25,102 bases of DNA, from positions 1 through 25,102 of the forward strand of contig JAZDJP010000066.1 in the NCBI GenBank assembly GCA_043803805.1, given 5' to 3'. The notes beneath the pieces are model-generated. The model was not told the DNA's origin. It made no database searches and was given only the letters and a program-made list of their open reading frames with translations. The number at the start of each line of letters is the position of its first letter. Position 1 is the stretch's first letter. This document shows positions 1-8,800 of the stretch, one piece after another. Source of the DNA: JAZDJP01 sp043803805 (GTDB lineage Bacteria > Planctomycetota > JAZDJP01). A program made the position numbers and the translations under genes.

Positions 1-159
1 CAGCCCCGCGATCATCCGGAGGGAGGTGGTTTTGCCGCAGCCGGAGGGGCCGACGAGGACGACGAGTTCCCGGTCGCGGATGGAAAGCGTCAGTTCCCGG
101 ACGGCCTGGACGCCGCCCGGGTATGTCTTCGACACGCGATCAATCCGGACCTCGGCCAT
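1..159 (-). CDS. Sugar ABC transporter ATP-binding protein, MalK/UgpC type (N-terminal fragment, cut by left edge)
   Basis: Only the first 53 codons are in the window. The protein begins MAEVRIDRVSKTYPGG and reaches a Walker A motif, GPSGCGKT, at residues 37-44, followed by TSLRMIAGL. The SKxYxxG...V.ELxLxI.D.E N-terminus and the TSLRMIAGLE-type sequence after Walker A are characteristic of the MalK/UgpC/MsmX family, which powers uptake of oligosaccharides or glycerol-phosphate compounds at the cytoplasmic membrane. The ATG at 157-159 is chosen because it gives the family N-terminus. The upstream ribosome site is weak: a GGTGAT lies 12 bases away. The gene is on the same strand as the hydrolase cluster and lies 150 bases beyond it, behind its own promoter-like sequence. 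It may import sugars released by the cluster, but the permease and binding-protein genes are not visible. The family call is firm; the substrate is unknown. Confidence 0.9.
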   Translation of the reverse strand, partial: MAEVRIDRVSKTYPGGVQAVRELTLSIRDRELVVLVGPSGCGKTTSLRMIAGL

Positions 160-245
160 GGCATTATGCCCATCACCGCGCTTTTCGCCAATCCGACCGA
201 GCCGTTCGTCATCACCGTGGAACGCCTCGCGCGGCGGTCAGCGTG

Positions 246-273
246 ATTATGCCATCCACAGGCGCATGGTCAA
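246..273 (-). promoter_or_regulatory. Putative sigma70-type promoter upstream of the ABC ATPase gene
   Basis: Read on the minus strand, TTGACC (268-273) is followed by a 16-base spacer and CATAAT (246-251), each matching the -35 and -10 consensus at five of six positions. It would start transcription near 239, about 80 bases before the ATG at 159. The rest of the 160-309 gap shows no T-tailed hairpin that would end the upstream operon, so read-through remains possible. This is a sequence match only. Confidence 0.45.
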
Positions 274-309
274 GGGCTGCGGTAACCGTTTGAATCCACT
301 CTCGTGGCA

Positions 310-2886
310 TCACATTTCCCCCGGATCGAAGCAGTACAGCATGCCATCGCTCTGAGGGTTGGCAAAAATCCGCCCGTTGGAGATGACTGGCGAGGCGCAG
401 GTGCGTGGGGCAAAGCCGCGGCTGCGCCAGAGATCCTCGCCGGTGTCCAAGTTCTGTATCATCAAACCGCTGGCGGTGATCTCCAAAGCCAGGTGTGGAA
501 GGACAATCCGCGCCGGACCGCAGAAGTGTCCTATCGAGCTCATCCGAAAAGGTTTTCCGTTGCGGACGAGAGGCTTGCCGTCAGCCAGCGACAGCGCTCC
601 GGATCCGCCGTAATTGCGGAAAAGGAGGCAGTCCCTGCCCAGTGCCGGGGCTTGGTAGGAGTCGGCCTTGCCCGTCCAGACCAGGCTGCCGTCCTTGGCC
701 GACAGGCAGCAGAACGGCGTGTTGTAGGAGCCGCCCAGGTACAGCCGGCCGTCCCGGCCGGAGGGGTAACCGGATTGCCCGTAGTTCGTGGTGTTCTTCC
801 AAATAACGTTGCCGTTGGCCGGGTCGAGTGCGACGGTCAGTCCTTGTCCCTTGATCGCTCGCGTGTAGTACAGTCTGCCGTCGAGCAAGCACCCGCCCAG
901 GCCCTGCCCCTCCCGGGCGTCGAGATTGCTCCCGGCGACCTCCTCCAGAGGGACCTTCCAGGCCTCGGTGCCCTTTTCGGCGTCGAAGGCCTCAACGGTC
1001 GGCACCATCTTCTCGCCCCGGATGGTCGCGACGACCACCCGGCCGCCGGCGCAGACCGGCGCCCAACGCGTCCATGTGCCGGGGTGGCCGACGGGCCTTT
1101 CCCAGAGGGTCTCGCCGGTGCGGGCATCCAGGCAGAACAGCGCGCCCAGGGCGTCGAGGACCGCCTTGCTCCGCAGGGCGCGCACCAGGTACAGCCGCCC
1201 GTCGCTCACCACCACCGTCCCGCGGTTGGCGGCGTGGTCGTAGACCCCCGGTATGCGCATCCGCCAGCGGATGCGCCCGGTGGCCTGCTCCACGGCGGCG
1301 ACGGTGCTTTCCATCGAGGAGAAGTAGAGGCTCTCCAAGTCGGCGGTCAGGCCTTGCTTGAAGACCGCCGCGTCCCGCACGGCCCAGCGCAGGCGGAAAG
1401 GCGACCGGAATGCCGGATCCTCGACCGCGCCGGTGTTGGCCGGGTTGCCCTCGGGGCAGGGCCAGGCGTAGGCCTTGCCGGTCGCAGGCGTCACCTTGCT
1501 CCGAGGCTCGTGGAGCGTCAGCTTCTCGGTTCGGGTTGCCAACGCCCTGCCCGGCCCAAGCACATAAAGAAAGCCGTCGTCGCACCCGAAATAGATACAG
1601 CCGCCGACAATCGCCGGCGAGGAGACGATCATCTTGCCGTGGGGTGTCTTGAAACGGAATGGCGCGGGCTGGAACTCGGCCAGTTCCTGGCCGCGCGAAT
1701 CTTGGGTCACGATGATCATCTCCCCGTCGGTCGTGGCAAAGGCGGCGTGATCCCTGGAGAGCGCCGGCGAGGCCAGCGATGGCGTGAATCCCGCCGGGTT
1801 GGTCCAGAGGTGAGAAATCCACTTCCTTCGCCAGCCACGGCCCGGCCCAAGGAACTCGAAGGCCCCGAAGCCTCGTTCGTGCCGGGGGACGAAAGCCGTC
1901 GAGCCGCGCAGCGCGACCGTGCCGAACACGGCGAACTGGTCGTCGAGCACGTCCTTGCTCTTCCACTCGTCCTTGGTGCCCATCAGGTCGTAGCGGCCGT
2001 CCTTGAGCGCGAAGGGCACGATGGTCCCAGCGCCGTCCACCCCCGGGCAGGCGGCGTAGACGTAGTCGCCGGAGATGGCCATGCCCATGGGCACGCCTTT
2101 GTTCGGGCCGATGGGCGCGCGGTGGCACCAGAGGACCTTGGCGTCCTTGCCCTCGTCTTCCAGACAGAAGAAATCCCAGCCGCAGGCAGCGACTATCTTC
2201 CTGCCTGACGCGCACAATTCCCGGGCCCCTGCGTAATGCGGGGACTCAAAACTGTCCGGGGAGCCCGTGCGTGTGGTGTCAGGCTTGATGCCGCGCTGAT
2301 AGTGGTCCCACCTCCAGCGTTCCTTGCCGTCGAGGTCAAAGCCGTGCAGAACCGCGCCGATCGTCTGGATGTAAACAGATTCATTGACGGCGATCGGTGA
2401 GGCCACGACCGGCCAGCCGGTGTTGATAGTCTTGACGGTTTTGCCGTCCTTGGCGTCGAGAATATGAAAATTCCCGGCGGTGGTGCCGTAGTAAACCCGC
2501 CCCTTGGCCACGCACGGCGAGGAGCTGTTCGCGCCCATGGCTTTCTCGCCGTCGGGCGATGCCTTCCAGACGATCCGGTTGGCTTGGGGGTTCACGCAGT
2601 AGGCCGTGCCCATCTGGTCCACCACATAGACCAGTCCACCGACTACTGCCGGGCTGGTGGTGACCATGTCGTCGAGCTTCACTTGGGCGATGATTCCAAG
2701 GGGGAGCTTGAGTTCCTCGTCGGCGGCGTCGCCGGTGCGCTCCGGGCCGCGCATGAACTGCGGCCAGTCGGAAGCGCCGGCAACGCGGGCCACCCCGCTG
2801 ACAGCCAACAAGCCGGCAAAAATCCCCACGCCGAAAATACTCATTTCGCCGCCCAGACGATAAATCTTGCCCTCGCTCGTGGCCAT
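310..2886 (-). CDS. Secreted PQQ-like beta-propeller repeat protein (copy 1)
   Basis: An 858-residue exported protein made of PQQ-like (PQQ_2/BamB-type) propeller blades. The signal peptide runs to about residue 38, ending in VAGA before SDWPQFMRGPERTGD. Blade motifs include AYCVNPQANRIVWKA, FHILDAKDGKTV and LFCLDARTGETLWERP. A second propeller appears to begin near residue 472, where WPCPEGNPANTGA echoes WPQFMRGPERTGD, so the protein looks like two fused propellers. The start at 2886 is chosen because AGGAAGG lies nine bases upstream; an internal ATG at 2844 is also possible. It is a close paralogue of the gene at 3976-6585, and the SGNH hydrolase gene lies between them. Such propellers in PVC bacteria usually lack the cofactor ligands of true quinoprotein dehydrogenases, so a binding or scaffold role is more likely than PQQ-dependent oxidation. 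That role is inferred. Confidence 0.9.
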   Translation of the reverse strand: MATSEGKIYRLGGEMSIFGVGIFAGLLAVSGVARVAGASDWPQFMRGPERTGDAADEELKLPLGIIAQVKLDDMVTTSPAVVGGLVYVVDQMGTAYCVNPQANRIVWKASPDGEKAMGANSSSPCVAKGRVYYGTTAGNFHILDAKDGKTVKTINTGWPVVASPIAVNESVYIQTIGAVLHGFDLDGKERWRWDHYQRGIKPDTTRTGSPDSFESPHYAGARELCASGRKIVAACGWDFFCLEDEGKDAKVLWCHRAPIGPNKGVPMGMAISGDYVYAACPGVDGAGTIVPFALKDGRYDLMGTKDEWKSKDVLDDQFAVFGTVALRGSTAFVPRHERGFGAFEFLGPGRGWRRKWISHLWTNPAGFTPSLASPALSRDHAAFATTDGEMIIVTQDSRGQELAEFQPAPFRFKTPHGKMIVSSPAIVGGCIYFGCDDGFLYVLGPGRALATRTEKLTLHEPRSKVTPATGKAYAWPCPEGNPANTGAVEDPAFRSPFRLRWAVRDAAVFKQGLTADLESLYFSSMESTVAAVEQATGRIRWRMRIPGVYDHAANRGTVVVSDGRLYLVRALRSKAVLDALGALFCLDARTGETLWERPVGHPGTWTRWAPVCAGGRVVVATIRGEKMVPTVEAFDAEKGTEAWKVPLEEVAGSNLDAREGQGLGGCLLDGRLYYTRAIKGQGLTVALDPANGNVIWKNTTNYGQSGYPSGRDGRLYLGGSYNTPFCCLSAKDGSLVWTGKADSYQAPALGRDCLLFRNYGGSGALSLADGKPLVRNGKPFRMSSIGHFCGPARIVLPHLALEITASGLMIQNLDTGEDLWRSRGFAPRTCASPVISNGRIFANPQSDGMLYCFDPGEM

Positions 2887-2947
2887 GTTACACAACCTTC
2901 CTCTCGAAATGCGCCATGGACGCGGGCTGATCGGATATCCCGGTCGG

Positions 2948-3898
2948 TCACTTCTTCGCGGGGACGTCCCTGGGTTGAGATCCCTGAGGCCGGGCTTCCT
3001 GGGACTTGGCCAACTCGTCGAGGAGCACGACGCTTTCCGGAAGGTAGGGGCAAAGCTCCCATACGCCCTCCAGCGCCGTTTGGGTTTCCCGACGGGATTG
3101 TTCGTTGAGCGGATCCCGGAGCGCCTTCCGGGCTTTCTCCAGAACCGGCTTGACCTTTCCTTCGGTCTTGAGCCGGTCGGCGTCCCCAGCCACGCGCGCA
3201 CGGCACATTTCATACAGGCACCGGGCGATGTAGGTCCCGGCGTATTCGTTACCCTCGGGCACCAGATGCACGCCATCGCCCGTAAGGTATTGAAGGTGCT
3301 TGGGATCCCGAAGGAAGTGCCGGTGCAGGTCGCAGAGCGGCAGATTCTTTTCGAAGGCGAACGCTCGGGTGATGCCGTTGATCTCGCGGTCCAGGTAGCG
3401 ATCCAGCCCGCCGGCCTGGATGTAGAAGGCATTGCTGCCCCAGCCGTGCCGCTTGTTGTCAAAGGGCGTGGTCGTCACCAGCATGATCCGGGGGGCGGAG
3501 GGATGCTTGCCGACAATCTCGACCAGTCCGGCGAGATGCTCGCGGAACCACGCCGGATCCCGCAGGCCGGTATCGTTCAGACCATAGCAGACGGTGATGA
3601 CGTCCGGCTTCTCCCGGTCGAGGATACCGGCGACGCGCCCCTGTCCGCCGCCGACGGTTTCGCTTCCCACCCCCTGGTTGACAACCGTCCAGGCAGGCCC
3701 TCCTTTCTCCTTGGAGAGCGTCTCCAACGCCTTGCCCACGTAATCGCACAACTTCTGCCCGGCGGGATTGTGCTTGGAAAGAGTCACGGAGTCGCCGAGC
3801 ATCACCACCTTGAGATTGTTCTTGGCCGGCGGCGCGCCGGCCCCGGCCGTCAGTGCGATCAAACCGCCTACCATGAGCCACCGCAAACGTAACCGCAT
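2948..3898 (-). CDS. SGNH/GDSL-type hydrolase, exported
   Basis: A 316-residue protein with a signal peptide (MRLRLRWLMVGGLIALTAGAGA) and all the SGNH blocks. Block I is MLGDS with the nucleophile Ser37, block II is NQGVGSE around Gly76, block III is YGLND with Asn108, and block V is DGVH with Asp208 and His211. This family hydrolyses esters, often acetyl or acyl groups on carbohydrates, so it may deacylate the glycan handled by the cluster. AAAGGAGG seven bases before the ATG at 3896-3898 fixes the start. A tail of about 90 residues after block V is rich in charged residues and ends RDVPAKK. The gene lies 61 bases before one PQQ-like gene and 77 bases after the other. A small hairpin, CGGGT-GAT-ACCCG (3921-3933), sits just upstream of the ribosome site. 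The family is certain; the substrate is not. Confidence 0.92.
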   Translation of the reverse strand: MRLRLRWLMVGGLIALTAGAGAPPAKNNLKVVMLGDSVTLSKHNPAGQKLCDYVGKALETLSKEKGGPAWTVVNQGVGSETVGGGQGRVAGILDREKPDVITVCYGLNDTGLRDPAWFREHLAGLVEIVGKHPSAPRIMLVTTTPFDNKRHGWGSNAFYIQAGGLDRYLDREINGITRAFAFEKNLPLCDLHRHFLRDPKHLQYLTGDGVHLVPEGNEYAGTYIARCLYEMCRARVAGDADRLKTEGKVKPVLEKARKALRDPLNEQSRRETQTALEGVWELCPYLPESVVLLDELAKSQEARPQGSQPRDVPAKK

Positions 3899-3975
3899 AG
3901 GCTTTGCCTCCTTTCAGTTCCGGGTGATACCCGCCCGGGGATTTTCGAATTCCATGAGCCGCGTGTTGCATTCTA

Positions 3976-6585
3976 TCACTTCCCGTTCTCTCCCGTCGAT
4001 CCCTTTCCTTTTGTCTCCGAAGAGCGTGTCGTCGAAAAAACCGGTTCGTTTCCCGGCTCGAAACAATAGAAGGCCCCGTCGATCTGCGGATTGACGAAAA
4101 TGCGGCCGTTGGCGGCGGTCGGTGGAGAGCAGGTTCGAGGGGTAAACCCGCGACTTTGCCAAAGAAGTTCGCCGGTGTCGAGATTGTGAACGCGAAGCCC
4201 CGCGGCCGTGATGCCAAACGCCAGATTGGGAAGCACGACCGTCACCTGTCCACAGGAATGAGCCGGCCCGCCCACCGTGAGAGTCTTGCCGTTGCGGATG
4301 AGGGGCTTCCCGTCCGTCATTGAGAGGACCGCGCCCGAACCGCCGTAACTGCGCAAGATCACGCAGTCCTTGCCAAGCGTAGGCGCCCGCCTCAGGCTGA
4401 ATCTTTGCGACGCTTTCCAAATCAGACTCCCATCCTTGGCCAAGAGACACTGCGGAGGGTCGCTGTAACCGCCAATATAAAGACGCCCCTCCTTTCCGGC
4501 CACATGACCGGACTGGCCGTACCGCTCGGTTGTTTTCCAGAGTGCCGTCCCCGTCCTGGGATCGAGCGCTGCGGTCGCGCCACCGTTGCCTTTAAACGCC
4601 CATGTGTAGAAGAGTCTTCCGTCCAGCAGGCACCCGCCGATCCCGTATTTGCGGACACCCAGACTGTTTTCATCCTGGGCGCTGACGCCTTCCTCGGGAC
4701 AGGTTTTCCAAACCTCGGTGCCCTTCTCGGCATCAAAAGCGCGGATGACCGTGATATCTTCTTTGCCCTCAAAACCCGCGGTCACCACCAATCCTTCCGT
4801 GAGGATGGGCGACCAGCGGGTGATGAGGCCGGGTCTGCCCACGGGTTGCTCCCAGATCGTCCGGCCCGTGCGCGTATCAAGGCAAAGCAGGATGCCGTGA
4901 CTATCCGGAGGCTTCTCCCGACGGCTGCCGACGAGGTACAGCCGATCTCCCGAGACTGCCGCCGCCCCCGCAGCGACGGGCCAAGCTGACCCGACACCAT
5001 TGGGCATGCACCGGCGCCAGCGGATGCGTCCGGTGGATTGCTCAATGGCGGTGATATCCCCTTCCTGAGTCACGAGAAAAACATCCTCCAGACCGGTGGT
5101 GGCGGGAGCCGTCAAGGAACCCAGGCTCTTGATGGCCCAACGCACCCGGAAAGGCGGCTTCAAGGCCGGATCCGCGACCGCGCCGGTGTTGGCCGGATCG
5201 GCGGCCGGGCAGGGCCAGGCGTACTTGTTTCCGGTGGCCGAAACCACCTTGCTTTTCGGCTCGTGGAGTTTGATATCCGCCGTCTTCGGCGCGAGCGTTC
5301 CGCCGGGCCCCAGCACGTAGAGGAATCCGTCGTCGCAACCAAAATAGATGCATCCGCCGGATATCGCCGGCGAGGAGGCGATCATCTTCTCCTGAGGTGT
5401 CTTGAAGCGAAAGGGCGCCGGAGCGAGTTCGGCCTGCGGCGTCACCACCAGTTCCCCCTGTACGGTGACAAAGGCGGCATGCTCCCGGGAGAGCGCCGGC
5501 GAGGCCAGCGACGGCGTGAAGCTGGCCGGGTTGCTCCAGACGTGGGATATCCATCCGCCGTGCCAGCCCTTTCCCGTGCCATGGAACTTGGCGCAGCCGA
5601 AACCGCAAAGACTCCGACCATAGAAAACGGTCGCGCCGCGCACCGCCAGCGGACCGAAGACGGCGAACCGGTCGTCGAGCATGTCCGGGCTCTTCCATTC
5701 GTCAGCCGTGCCCATGGCGTGGAAACGGCCGTCCTTGAGCGCGAAGGGCACGATGCTTTGGGACCCGTCCACCCCTGGGCAGGTCGCATAGACGTAGTCG
5801 CCGGAGATGGTCATGCTCATGGGCACGCCTTTGTTCTGGCCGATGGGCGCGCGGTGGTACCAGAGGACCCTGGCGTCCTTGCCCTCGTCCTCCAGACAGA
5901 AAAAATCCCAGCCGCAGGCGGCGATCACTTTTTTTCCGGAGGCGCACAGCTCCCGCGCTCCGGCGTGGTGGGTCACGTCGAGGCTTCCCAGGGAATCCGC
6001 GCGGGTGGTGTCGGGCTTGACGTTGCGCGCGTAGTGGTCCCACTTCCAGCGCTCGTTGCCGTCGAGGTTGAAGCAGTGGAGAATCGCACCGACGGTCAGG
6101 ATGTAGATTGACTCGTTCGCCGCGGCCGGTGAGGCCACCACCGGCCAGCCCAGGCTCACCGTCCGGACCACCTTGCCATCCTTGGCATCGAGGACGTGAA
6201 AGGTGCCCGCGGTGGTGCCGTAATAGACGCGCCCCTTGACCACGCACGGCGAGGAGCTGTTGGCGCCCATGGCCTTTTCGCCGTCGGGCGAAACTTTCCA
6301 GATGACCTTGCCGGTCTTTGGGTCAACACAATACGCTGTGCCCATCTGATCCACGACATAGGCGAGCCCACCGACCACCGCCGGCGACGTCATCACCGCG
6401 TCGTCGAGCTTGACTTGGGCGACCAAGCCCAGTGGCAATTGCAGAACCTCGTCGGCGGCGTCGCCGGTGCGCTCTGGGCCGCGCATGAACTGCGGCCAGT
6501 CCGAGGCGTCAGCCGATCCACCCGCGGCCAGCACGCCGATCAGAGTCATGGCGGTGATCAGGATGAGCGTGGATCGCGTTCGCAT
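3976..6585 (-). CDS. Secreted PQQ-like beta-propeller repeat protein (copy 2)
   Basis: An 869-residue paralogue of the gene at 310-2886. The signal peptide ends ADA before SDWPQFMRGPERTGDAADE, which is identical to copy 1 over that stretch. Long shared blocks include MGANSSSPCV, ELCASG, WDFFCLEDEGKDA and GGCIYFGCDDGFLYVLGPG. As in copy 1, a second propeller seems to start near residue 456 (WPCPAADPANTGA). Differences are concentrated in the second half, and copy 2 has a polar C-terminal tail ending KGKGSTGENGK. A GAGGAT ribosome site lies just before the ATG at 6583-6585. The gene starts only 12 bases after the Asp-box gene at 6598, which argues for shared transcription with the DUF4091/Asp-box modules. 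An envelope glycan-binding or scaffold role is inferred; no catalytic motif was recognised. Confidence 0.9.
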   Translation of the reverse strand: MRTRSTLILITAMTLIGVLAAGGSADASDWPQFMRGPERTGDAADEVLQLPLGLVAQVKLDDAVMTSPAVVGGLAYVVDQMGTAYCVDPKTGKVIWKVSPDGEKAMGANSSSPCVVKGRVYYGTTAGTFHVLDAKDGKVVRTVSLGWPVVASPAAANESIYILTVGAILHCFNLDGNERWKWDHYARNVKPDTTRADSLGSLDVTHHAGARELCASGKKVIAACGWDFFCLEDEGKDARVLWYHRAPIGQNKGVPMSMTISGDYVYATCPGVDGSQSIVPFALKDGRFHAMGTADEWKSPDMLDDRFAVFGPLAVRGATVFYGRSLCGFGCAKFHGTGKGWHGGWISHVWSNPASFTPSLASPALSREHAAFVTVQGELVVTPQAELAPAPFRFKTPQEKMIASSPAISGGCIYFGCDDGFLYVLGPGGTLAPKTADIKLHEPKSKVVSATGNKYAWPCPAADPANTGAVADPALKPPFRVRWAIKSLGSLTAPATTGLEDVFLVTQEGDITAIEQSTGRIRWRRCMPNGVGSAWPVAAGAAAVSGDRLYLVGSRREKPPDSHGILLCLDTRTGRTIWEQPVGRPGLITRWSPILTEGLVVTAGFEGKEDITVIRAFDAEKGTEVWKTCPEEGVSAQDENSLGVRKYGIGGCLLDGRLFYTWAFKGNGGATAALDPRTGTALWKTTERYGQSGHVAGKEGRLYIGGYSDPPQCLLAKDGSLIWKASQRFSLRRAPTLGKDCVILRSYGGSGAVLSMTDGKPLIRNGKTLTVGGPAHSCGQVTVVLPNLAFGITAAGLRVHNLDTGELLWQSRGFTPRTCSPPTAANGRIFVNPQIDGAFYCFEPGNEPVFSTTRSSETKGKGSTGENGK

Positions 6586-6597
6586 TTTTTATCCTCG

Positions 6598-8688
6598 TTA
6601 TTTTGTTGGCCGTTCCGTGGGCACCCGCAGGAACTTGATCCATCCGCCGCGCGGCCCCCATGCCAGCGGCACGAAGTTCTCCGGGGCGCTCATCGGCGCC
6701 GAGAGGCCCTGGAGCTTCTCCGTCTCCTCGGCGAGCTTCTCCGGCGCCGACCATGCGCCGTCGAGGGGTTTCTTCGCGCTCATGATCAGGGTTTTGCCTT
6801 CTTTCTCGTCCGGCCAGAAGCAAAAGAGCGTTTTGCCGGAGACCGAGAGCACGCCGCGGCCGGAGTATCCCGCGGGGGCTTCCTCCGTCCACGTGTCGCC
6901 GTCAAGACACACGAGTTTGTTGCTTCCGCGGATCGCGGCGTAGACGGTCTTCTCTCCGACGGTGGCGGCCGAGGTTGCGCCGCCGAAGCCCTTTGCGACC
7001 GGCGCCGGAGCCGTCCATGCGTTTTTGGCCGTGTCAAACCAGGTCCAGCACGTGGCCTTGTCGCCCTCGGCATAGAGACAGGCGACGCTCGCGCCGTAGG
7101 GGGCCAGGTCGAAAGCGCCGTGGGGATGGAAACGTCCGGGAATCCCGCCGGTGCGGCCCTGGTCGGGGACCGTCCAGCCGGCCGGTGATTCCGGCCACCA
7201 CGTGACGCCGACGGGGAGCGCTGCCGGATCGCGCGTACGCTTGACGGCGAGGATTCCGTTGGAGTCCGGCGATTGCCAAAGTTCGCCGCCATCGTCGGAG
7301 TAGCGGCAACGCAGGTAGGTCTGGTTGAAACGGTCCAGGTGCATCCAGACGACCCAGACGCGCCCGTTGGGCAGGCGTATCGCGCGGACCAGGTGCTCGG
7401 GGCAGTGGCGGACGTCGATGTCCATCAGCCGCGGCGCGCCGAGGTTCCAGCCCTTGCCGTCGAAGCGCGCGCGCCGGCAGTACATGTCCTTGGGCGAGCC
7501 CGCCCCGCCGCAGCGCGCGGTGTAAAAGACGAACATGTCCTCGCCGGCGGCGACGGCCACGTTGCCCGGGGCGTTGGCGGTGTGCAGGCACTGGGTGGTG
7601 GCGCCGGGCTTGCCGGCCAGGTCCGTCCAGGTCTTGCCGCCGTCGGCGGACTGGGTCACCCTGGTCCGACCGATGGAGTTGCCGAAGATCAGGTGGTCGT
7701 TGTCGGCGACGGCCAGGGCCCGGGGGAGAGTCATGTTCCCGAAGGCGCTGCCGGAGGCCATGGCAACCTGGACGGGCTCGCCGGGCTTGAGCGCGGCCCA
7801 GTTACGCGCGCCCTGGGGCTTGTCAGCCTTGGCCGGTTCGTCGCGCAGCGGTAGCGGCTCGGGCACGGGGAAGGGGCTCTTGTCGACGAGCAGCTCCATC
7901 TTGCCGCCGTCGTCGGCGCCGGGTGCGAGCAGCCGGATGTTGTCCACCAGCACGGTCGGCCGCTTCTCGGCCTTCTCGACGCGCAGCAGGATGTTGGCCA
8001 TCCGCGAAAGATTGATGAGCCGCGCCTTCTGGGTTTCCCCGCCGAGTTTTTTCGCCAGTTCCGGGGGGAGTTTGACCTCGCGAAACTTTGCGGCCTCGGC
8101 CAGGTCGAACTCCAGGGTGACCCACTTGCCCTCCGGGACCTGGTAGTCGCGGGTCAGCTGCGGGGCGATCATCTCGTCCTCGATATGGAGGCGAAGCGCC
8201 GCCGCCGAGCCCAGGATCTTGACGTCCAGGCGCAGCCGGTCGTGGCCGGTCCAGTCGGCGGGGAACATCTTGCGGAAGGCCGCGAAGGTGGAGAAGGCCG
8301 TGCAGTTGGGGTAGAGGAACTCCTCGGGCTGGCCGCCGCGGCGCATGTAGAACTTCCAGGCGTCCTCGCTGAAGCGCCGGACGTAGGCCCACTCGCCCTG
8401 CGAGGCGTCGCCCTTGACGATCGCCCGCGGCCAAGTGCCCTTGCCCGCGCCGGGGCTCTTCTCGATCTCCCGGGGCGTGACGAGCTCTCCCTCCTGATCC
8501 ACGTAGCCCCATTTGGTTGCCTCGTCCTTCTCGAAACCGGCCAGGAGATTGACCTTTCCGCCGCCGGCGGCCGGGTCCGCCTGCGGGTTCTCTCCAGCAG
8601 GCGCCGATCCGCCCACGGCCATCATGCCGCTCAGGATCGCCACTGCACCCAGAATGCCCAAACGCCGCTCTAAAGTATCCTTCCGCAT
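6598..8688 (-). CDS. Exported Asp-box (BNR/sialidase-fold) propeller protein with N-terminal carbohydrate-binding-like domain (module 1)
   Basis: A 696-residue protein. The signal peptide ends around SAPAGE. A beta-sandwich-like domain (about residues 45-270) follows, beginning LLAGFE and ending VLVDNIRLL, in the style of galactose-binding or CBM-like modules. A propeller region comes next, with Asp boxes SADGGKTW (near residue 350) and SDDGGELW (near 465). A DIDVRHCPE motif lies near 428 and PVGVTWW further on. The C-terminus reads APENFVPLAWGPRGG then FLRVPTERP. AAGGAG seven bases upstream fixes the ATG at 8688; the longer in-frame opening to 8751 lacks a better site. It is the most divergent of three paralogues, the others being at 11442 and 16214. 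The N-terminal FRIP motif of canonical sialidases is not seen, so sialidase activity should not be assumed. It follows its DUF4091 partner after 64 bases. Confidence 0.85.
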   Translation of the reverse strand: MRKDTLERRLGILGAVAILSGMMAVGGSAPAGENPQADPAAGGGKVNLLAGFEKDEATKWGYVDQEGELVTPREIEKSPGAGKGTWPRAIVKGDASQGEWAYVRRFSEDAWKFYMRRGGQPEEFLYPNCTAFSTFAAFRKMFPADWTGHDRLRLDVKILGSAAALRLHIEDEMIAPQLTRDYQVPEGKWVTLEFDLAEAAKFREVKLPPELAKKLGGETQKARLINLSRMANILLRVEKAEKRPTVLVDNIRLLAPGADDGGKMELLVDKSPFPVPEPLPLRDEPAKADKPQGARNWAALKPGEPVQVAMASGSAFGNMTLPRALAVADNDHLIFGNSIGRTRVTQSADGGKTWTDLAGKPGATTQCLHTANAPGNVAVAAGEDMFVFYTARCGGAGSPKDMYCRRARFDGKGWNLGAPRLMDIDVRHCPEHLVRAIRLPNGRVWVVWMHLDRFNQTYLRCRYSDDGGELWQSPDSNGILAVKRTRDPAALPVGVTWWPESPAGWTVPDQGRTGGIPGRFHPHGAFDLAPYGASVACLYAEGDKATCWTWFDTAKNAWTAPAPVAKGFGGATSAATVGEKTVYAAIRGSNKLVCLDGDTWTEEAPAGYSGRGVLSVSGKTLFCFWPDEKEGKTLIMSAKKPLDGAWSAPEKLAEETEKLQGLSAPMSAPENFVPLAWGPRGGWIKFLRVPTERPTK
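8550..8598. repeat. Shared leader-linker segment, copy in the module 1 Asp-box gene
   Basis: About 49 bases, coding for AGENPQADPAAGGGKV, resemble segments at 11317-11365 (in a DUF4091 gene) and 13370-13418 (in another Asp-box gene). This is the most divergent of the three. The segment joins the signal peptide to the mature protein in two otherwise unrelated families. Confidence 0.6.
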
Positions 8689-8800
8689 GTCGTTGCTCCT
8701 TGTCCGTAGCCGTTGAATGACCCGTTTCGATATTCTTCCATCACTCGACATTTCATGGCATCTGCTTTGCGCCCAGCTTCCCGGCCACCTCCGCGGCCAG
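8641..8800. repeat. 160-base near-identical junction repeat, copy A
   Basis: This segment matches 13461-13620 with 7 mismatches in 160 bases (about 96 percent). It covers the signal-peptide start of the Asp-box gene, the whole intergenic gap with its ribosome site, and the last codons of the upstream DUF4091 gene. From 8686 to 8800 only two positions differ, including the intergenic part. Similarity falls off sharply beyond 8800 and gradually to the left of 8641. Confidence 0.95.

Noticed and set aside
2887..3462. Upstream extension of the first PQQ-like gene to 3462
   Set aside because: It would overlap the SGNH hydrolase gene in another frame, and the translated extension is low-complexity. 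A good ribosome site precedes the ATG at 2886.
5929..5935. A7 tract on the coding strand of the second PQQ-like gene as a slippery frameshift site
   Set aside because: The reading frame continues uninterrupted on both sides with conserved sequence, and no stimulatory structure or alternative product is evident.
310..6585. The PQQ-like proteins as true quinoprotein dehydrogenases
   Set aside because: Only the propeller repeat pattern is visible. I saw no cytochrome domain or dehydrogenase signature, and the gene context is glycan-related.
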